Source of the DNA: UTCFX2 sp963726375
GTDB lineage: Bacteria; Chloroflexota; Anaerolineae; Anaerolineales; UBA4823
Direction of reading: 5' to 3'
DNA: 64,000 nucleotides
Assembly (NCBI GenBank): GCA_963726375.1
Contig: CAVSCE010000009.1
Span: 1 to 64,000, forward strand
The notes under the pieces are model-generated. The model was given only the letters and a program-made list of their open reading frames with translations. It was not told where the DNA came from and did not search any database. Positions 59,075 to 64,000 of this stretch are shown here, one piece after another; within the stretch, counting starts at the first letter, position 1; each line of letters starts with the position of its first letter. The translations under genes were made by a program, and so were the position numbers.

Positions 59075-60337
59075 TTACGGTAGCTGAAGATAAGGGATCG
59101 TGGACGAGGCGTGCGGCAGGACTGCGATCCGCTCGCCAGGTTCCAGGTCCTTCAGCGCCAGGTCGACGGCAGCCTGCAGATTTGGGACCGGGTTAAGCAG
59201 CAAATATCGGGCAAAGGATTCATTCATCTCCGTGCAGCTGATCAGCCGGACGATCGAGGCATCACGGGCGATCTGGAAGGCCTTATGCGGTCCGATCCGG
59301 AACCCCTCGGCTTTGAATCGCGCCAGGACTTCGGAATAGGAGGCTTTACCCGACATCCAGTTTTCGTAATGCTGGCTGCCGCTGCCTTCCGGGCAGGCGG
59401 CTGCCAGGATGACCGTCCCGCCAGGTCGCGCGATCAGCGCAGCGTGTCCCAATCCTTTTTGGGACTGGTAGACGTTGAGATCCTTAGGGTGACCGCCGGG
59501 TGAGGTGATCACCAGCCCGTATTTCTGAGACACAGCCGCCTGGCAGACCCGGCGCGAGAGAGGCAGCCCGGCTTGCATTACCGCCTGCGGGTTGCCTGCG
59601 AGCACGTGGACGATTTGCCGGTCCTGGTTAAGGACGGCGTTCAGCGCAAGCCGGACGCCGACTTTTACCCCGATCTCCTCGATATCCTGGCGGGCGGGGT
59701 TCGTTTCGTACTCTCCCAACCGGGAGTCCGGGTGGGTCATCAGCGCATGGTTGGCGTTGATCGTCTGGATCCCTGCCAGACCGATCGCGGCCGTCTTGAC
59801 CCCGCCGGAGAAACCGACGAACTGGTGCGGCTCGATGTTCCCAACCACGATCTTCAGGTCGGACTGGACGAAACTCCAGTTTGACCAGATCGGCGTGCCG
59901 CGCCCGGTCCTGCCGAGGTAGACCAGCTTCTGTTCATTCTCCGAATCGTGCGAGACCACCTTGAAGCGCCGCAGGACTGCTGCTGGCAGGATCGAAGGGT
60001 ATTCGTCCGGATCCATCGGCGGATGGCTGCCGACCGCGATGTAGAAGGTGATCGCAGTATCGGGGATGCCCAGGCGGGCCAGATGCTCGAGCAGCGGCGG
60101 CAGGAGCAGGTCGTGCGGGACCGGGCGGGTCTTGTCGTTGACTGCAACCGCCGCCGATTGGGCGCCTGCATGCTCCTGCCAGGTTTACCCCCTACCAGAT
60201 CGTCCAGCGCCGCTTCGACCAATCTCTGCGGGTCGGGGGCGGGCGGGACTTCGGGGGACTCGATGATGTCCACCCCGATAAGTATCCGGGATGCTGGCGG
60301 TCAGGTGCGAGCGCCCGTACGGCAGGCGGATTTCCAT
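59075..60337 (-). CDS. LarA-like (nickel-pincer lactate racemase family) protein, frameshifted at N-terminus
   Basis: About 420 residues, normal for LarA. ATG 60337 (MEIRLPYGRSHLTASIPD). Domain 1 has NDKTRPVPHDLLLPPLLEHL and AVGSHPPMDPDEYPSILPAA; SGGVKTAAIGLAGIQTINAN matches the family's S-G-G-x-K motif, with the Lys that in LarA carries the nickel-pincer cofactor. Domain 2: VSQKYGLVITSPGGHPKDLN, ILAAACPEGSGSQHYENWMS. One or two breaks near 60260 and 60160. No LarB, LarC or LarE gene is next to it. As it lies two bases after the dehydratase, a sugar-acid epimerase role is more likely than lactate racemisation. Confidence 0.88.
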
Positions 60338-60339
60338 AG

Positions 60340-61507
60340 CTAGGAGCTGCGGTAGAGCTTGGTGATCACGAACTCGTCGTGGCGGAGTGCTTCGGCGCTG
60401 GTCAGCCGGCCGTTGATCGTATGCGCCATCATCTCCATCACCCGGTCGGCCGCCCCGTCCAGGTTGTAGTCGAAGCGCAGCATACCGGAGATGTCAACGT
60501 CGATATGCTCGGTCATCGTTGCGACGGTGAGCGGGTTGGCGGAGAGCTTGATCACGGGCTCGATCGGGTTGCCGATGATATTGCCCTGTCCGGTGGTGAA
60601 CAGGTGCAGCACCGCGCCGGCTGCGCAGCAAAGCGTGACCATCTCGGCAGCCGCGCTGGACGAGTCCATAAAATGCAGCCCGGGGGATTTGGGCGCTTCG
60701 GCCGGCTTCAGGAAGGAGACGACCGTGCAGCGGCCCATCTTTTCGACATTTCCGAGCGCCTTCTCTTCGATCGTCGAGAGACCGCCGCGGATGTTGCCTT
60801 CAGTCGGCTGGGTGCCGAGCAGGCTGACACCCTGGGAAGCGACCAGCTCCTGGTAGTTGTCGAAGGCGGCCTTGAACTGGGCGGCGACCTCCGGCGTGGC
60901 GCACTGCTCGATGATCTTGTCTTCCGCGCCGGTTACTTCGGTGGTCTCGCCGAAGATCAGGGTGTTGCCGATTCTTCTCGAGGCGCTCAAACACGCGCCC
61001 GACCGTGGGGTTGCTTGCAAGACCGCTGGTCGTGTCCGATTCACCGCATTTGGTCGAAACCAAGATCTCGTCCCAGCTGACCGGGAGGCGCGGCAGCTCG
61101 GTGGCGTAATGGACGAATTCCTTGGCCTTCCAGGCGGCTTTTTCAATCGTCTTCAGGTCGCCGGAACGCTCGATGCTGAAACCGGCGACCGGCTTGCCGG
61201 TCTTTGCGACGGCGCTGACGATGTAATCCGTCCAGTTTGGCTCGATCCCGATCACCACGGCAGCGGCGATGTTAGGATTTTTGGCTGTGCCGATGAGGGT
61301 ATCGAAGGTCAGCTCCAGGTCTTCGCCGAACTGCAGCCGACCGTAAGGGTGGGGCAGCGCCATCGTGCCGCGGATCAGGCTGGCCACGCCGTTGACGGCA
61401 GCATTGGAGATGTCGTCTACCGATAGGATCAGGACATGGTTGCGGATGCCGACCCGGCCGTTTTCACGGCGGTAGCCGGTCAGTGGGATGTCTTTGTAGG
61501 ATGTCAT
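60340..61507 (-). CDS. Altronate/galactarate dehydratase, large (C-terminal) part, frameshifted
   Basis: About 388 residues of the UxaA/GarD C-terminal domain. ATG 61507 (MTSYKDIPLTGYRRENGRVG) overlaps the small-part stop by four bases. Seen: GYRRENGRVGIRNHVLILS (family-opening motif), VVIGIEPNWTDYIVSAVAKT, LVSTKCGESDTTSGLASNPT (Cys-Gly-x-S-D, iron ligand region), TEVTGAEDKIIEQCATPEVA, LHFMDSSSAAAEMVTLCCAA, IKLSANPLTVATMTEHIDVD. One break near 60970. Dehydrates a sugar acid to a 2-keto-3-deoxy acid. The exact acid is unknown. Confidence 0.9.
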
Positions 61508-61827
61508 GGCTTCACCTGACCTCCCAGCACTTTCGATTCGCTGGCTGCCCAGCGCAGGCTCTTGATGTTGTGGACGTGGACGTGCTCGCCCAGCTTGATC
61601 GCGGCAACCGCGCGGCCGATCGGGCGGCCGTATTCGATCACGTGCTTTTCTGCCGGAAGGTCACGCATTGCAAGCTTATGCCCGAGGGGTATGTCCTGCG
61701 CCAGCTTGACTTGAGTAACCACGACACCATCCAGCGTCACGGCTTCCACCGCTTCGCCGGCTTGCAGGTCCATTGCTGCCACGCCGACATCGTCGGCGGC
61801 TTCGTGGAGTAAAATCCCTTTCTTCAT
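61504..61827 (-). CDS. Altronate/galactarate dehydratase, small (N-terminal SAF) part
   Basis: 107 residues, intact. ATG 61827 (MKKGILLHEAADDVGVAAMD) with AGGAGAGAACAT. SAF domain: VKLAQDIPLGHKLAMRDLPA and IEYGRPIGRAVAAIKLGEHV, the Y-G-x-x-I-G-x-A signature of UxaA N-terminal domains, then HVHNIKSLR. In many bacteria this domain is fused to the C-terminal part; here the two are separate with a four-base overlap, so they are made as a coupled pair. Confidence 0.92.
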   Translation of the reverse strand: MKKGILLHEAADDVGVAAMDLQAGEAVEAVTLDGVVVTQVKLAQDIPLGHKLAMRDLPAEKHVIEYGRPIGRAVAAIKLGEHVHVHNIKSLRWAASESKVLGGQVKP

Positions 61828-61916
61828 ATGTTCTCTCCTGATATGATTTATTTACCCAATTTCGAAACGAGCTTGAACGGCCACTTAGACCATTCAGGAT
61901 TCGTTTTTCGTCGTGT

Positions 61917-62579
61917 TTATTCGTAAGGCGTCTGATCCCAGAAGCCCTGGAAGCGCCCCAGACCGACGGCCGTGTAGGGGTGGTCGAAGGCTTCCTGGAA
62001 GACGGCCAGCCCGGCGGTAACGATGTCGGCGCCCCGCACTGCGGCTTCGGTGATCTGGCGGCCGTTGCGAACGGCGGCGACGATGATCTCGGTCGGGAAG
62101 GCATAGTTGTCGCGGATCGCGACGATCTCTTCAATAAAGCTCCAGATCTCTTCGCCGTTGGATTCCTTCCAGCCGATGAACGGGGAGACGTAGAACGCAC
62201 CCATCCGCATCGCGTGCAGGGCCTGGACCGAGGAAAAGACGAGCGTCAGGTTCGAGCGGATGCCCCTTTCCTTCAATACCGCGACAGCCTTATAACCGGC
62301 TTCGACAGCCGGCAGCTTGATCACAAAATTCGGGCTGATCGCAGCCAGCTTTTCGCCTTCGGCGACCATCGCCTGGTAATCCGTCAGGTGCGGGTTGACT
62401 TCCACCGAGACTGTCTTCTCCGTCCCGGCGAACAGGGACCCAATCTCCCGAATCACAGTCAGGAACGGCTTGCCGGAAGCCTGGACATGGCGGGGGTTGG
62501 TCGTGACCCCGTCCAGGTTCCACATTTTCAATGCATGCTCGATTTCGTGCACGTGCGCGCTATCCAGAAAAAATTTCAT
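61917..62579 (-). CDS. Transaldolase-like (fructose-6-phosphate aldolase subfamily) protein
   Basis: 220 residues, intact. ATG 62579 (MKFFLDSAHVHEIEHALKMW). Seen: DGVTTNPRHVQASGKPF (family T-T-N-P), VSVEVNPHL, the Schiff-base Lys in NFVIKLPAVEAGYKAVAVL, GIRSNLTLVFSSVQALHAMR, AFYVSPFIGW. The short length is that of FSA/TalC rather than full transaldolase. Residue changes from FSA (NPRH, KLPA for KIPM) suggest a different substrate. It may cleave or join the keto product of the dehydratase in this operon. Confidence 0.9.
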   Translation of the reverse strand: MKFFLDSAHVHEIEHALKMWNLDGVTTNPRHVQASGKPFLTVIREIGSLFAGTEKTVSVEVNPHLTDYQAMVAEGEKLAAISPNFVIKLPAVEAGYKAVAVLKERGIRSNLTLVFSSVQALHAMRMGAFYVSPFIGWKESNGEEIWSFIEEIVAIRDNYAFPTEIIVAAVRNGRQITEAAVRGADIVTAGLAVFQEAFDHPYTAVGLGRFQGFWDQTPYE

Positions 62580-62644
62580 CGTCTGCTCCTGTAATTATCA
62601 CTTATTTTTCGATGAAACCGAAGGTTCCAGAAAACCCATCGGGT

Positions 62645-64000
62645 TTAATTTTGCTCAACACGGACGCCGGCGGGCAGGTTGAGGATCTGACCAACAGGCG
62701 AGATTTTCAGCTCCAACCCGGGCAGCTGGATGCCACGCCGCGGCTTTCCAAACGCCAGGACCTTTTCCAGGTCCAGCCCCGGTTTCAATTCGGCGGTGTG
62801 CTGGACGGCAGGGCCGAGCGGGAGCAGGGTCCCCTCACGCCCGAAAACCGGGATGCGGTCGAGCGGCATCTCCCAATCCAACAGCCTCGGACCTTCAAGC
62901 CAGCGCTCATCCCAGAGGTCGAACCAGCGTCCGGCCGGCAGGTAAAATGATACCACGCCCCCGGGCTTCAGAACCGGGACCACCAGCAGCGATCCGCCGA
63001 GCATGTACTGCAGGTCGAAATGCGCGGGCCAGCCGGTCTTCGGGGAAGGCCAGGACCATCGGGCGCATCACCGGCAGACCGGTGCTGGCTGGCTTCCAGG
63101 GCGCAGGCCTGCAGGTAGGGGATCAGCTGGTAGCGCCAGCCCAGCCATTTTCGGATGATCCCTTCAGCCTCATCGCCAAACTCCCAGGGCTCGCGCGGGC
63201 TGGTGCCGTGGAAGCGGGTGTGCGAGCACAGGATGCCGGCCTGCGCCCAGCGGACGTACAGCTCGGCTTCAGGGCTGCCGCCGCCGATCACGTTCCGGAG
63301 GTTTCTTTGCCGAAAAAGCCACCGATATCGTGCGAATAGAACGGCGCGCCGCTCAATCCCCAGGACAGCCCGCCGCGGATGCTGGCAGCCAGGCCTTCCC
63401 AATCGCCCTGCGGATCGCCGCCCCACTGGACGGGGTAGCGCTGGCTGCCGGTCCAGCCGGCCCGCGCCCAGACGACGCCATCGGAATATTTCTGCGAAGC
63501 CTCGAAGACGCAGCGGTTGTAAAGCAGCGCATAGACATTGTGCAGCCGCTTGCCGCTGTCGCCGTTGAAGGCGACGACGTCTTCGGGCACCGCTTCGCCG
63601 TAATCCGTCTTCATCACCGCGGCGCCGATCTCGATGCAGAGGCTTGTGCGCTTCCCGGTACCAGTGGTAGGCTTCCGGGTTGGTGAAGTCGATGATCCCG
63701 GAGGGCTTAAGTGAGGGACGACGGAATTGTCATGCGGCCGGGAACCAGCGGTGGATGTAGGTAGACCCGTCGGGGTTCTTCAAGAAATAGCCCTTCTGCT
63801 CCAGCTCGGGGAAGATCGGGCTGAGGGTGGATATATAGGGGTATTCCCACAGGCACAGGCGCAGGTTCAGAGCATCCAGCTTGCGGATGAAGGCGGGCCG
63901 GGATCGGGGTAGCGGTCTGCGTCCCAGGAGAAATCGAAGCGCGTCTCGGGCTTGTGCCAGGCGCGGCCGTCCAGCGTGATCACGTCGCAGGGGATGCGCC
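62645..64000 (-). CDS. GH31 alpha-xylosidase/alpha-glucosidase-like enzyme, partial and frameshifted
   Basis: The gene enters from the right edge, so the N-terminus is missing. Nucleophile Asp in VMKTDYGEAVPED (the KTDFGE box of YicI-type alpha-xylosidases), acid/base region WARAGWTGSQRYPVQWGGDP, DWEGLAASIRGGLSWGLSGA, FYSHDIGGFFGK, RFHGTSPREPWEFGDEAEGI, and the C-terminal sheet SLLVVPVLKPGGVVSFYLPA, GRWFDLWDERWLEG. Ends at TAA near 62645. Breaks near 63680, 63300 and 63060. It resembles YicI over the visible part. No signal peptide can be judged. Releases sugar from a glycoside, probably feeding the sugar-acid enzymes downstream. Confidence 0.9.

Overview
The window looks like a contig from an uncultured, moderately GC-rich Chloroflexota (Anaerolineae-like) bacterium. 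The support is indirect: large secreted LamG, PKD and parallel-beta-helix proteins that end in a short LP-x-x-R tail, duplicated ribose-type sugar importers, an IclR-controlled sugar-acid operon, and four families of short intergenic repeats. No rRNA gene is visible. Many genes, and nearly all from 28 kb rightwards, can only be read by joining two or more frames at single-base steps while the protein family stays intact. I treat this as an indel-prone assembly, annotate whole genes across the breaks, and do not call them pseudogenes.

Layout. 1-1.4 kb (+): a membrane-protein tail, then sdhC and sdhD; sdhD runs into a 37-bp tandem repeat. 1.4-6 kb: a variable island with an attC-like site, a probable integron cassette, a degenerate tRNA-like sequence, a formylglycine-generating-enzyme-like gene, repeats, a membrane gene with an in-frame stop, and a 52-residue Cys-rich peptide gene. 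5.7-10.1 kb (-): acetyltransferase, dienelactone-hydrolase-like gene, three related monoheme lipoprotein cytochromes, a b-type cytochrome membrane protein and a DUF4404 protein. 10.8-22.9 kb: three giant secreted proteins. 23-27.4 kb: ordinary single genes (SRPBCC, serine hydrolase, TfoX-like, methyltransferase, XRE-cupin regulator, rhodanese).

27.5-43.3 kb (-) is one catabolic operon. A near-consensus promoter with an IclR-type palindrome precedes eda, followed by an ABM protein, IclR, an RraA-like protein, an M24 peptidase, an SDR, a KDG-type kinase, two complete ribose-type ABC importers and a DUF4432 epimerase-like protein. The layout suggests import of a sugar or sugar acid, oxidation, phosphorylation and aldol cleavage by an Entner-Doudoroff-type lower branch. 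The binding protein of the second importer carries two near-identical binding domains in one chain. 43.4-45.6 kb: an NAD-dependent epimerase, a TetR regulator and its 47-bp perfect inverted-repeat operator.

45.6-53.5 kb (-) encodes a complete oxidative ornithine pathway: ornithine racemase, a GlmL-like reactivase, D-ornithine 4,5-aminomutase (OraE and OraS), 2-amino-4-ketopentanoate thiolase (OrtB and OrtA) and 2,4-diaminopentanoate dehydrogenase. It would convert ornithine to alanine and acetyl-CoA. 53.7-56.7 kb (-): a beta-helix adhesin-like protein. 56.9-64 kb (-): a sugar-acid operon with a GH31 alpha-xylosidase-like enzyme (cut by the right edge), a transaldolase-like aldolase, a split altronate/galactarate dehydratase, a LarA-like racemase, a tungsten-type aldehyde:ferredoxin oxidoreductase and an overlapping MoaD-like protein.
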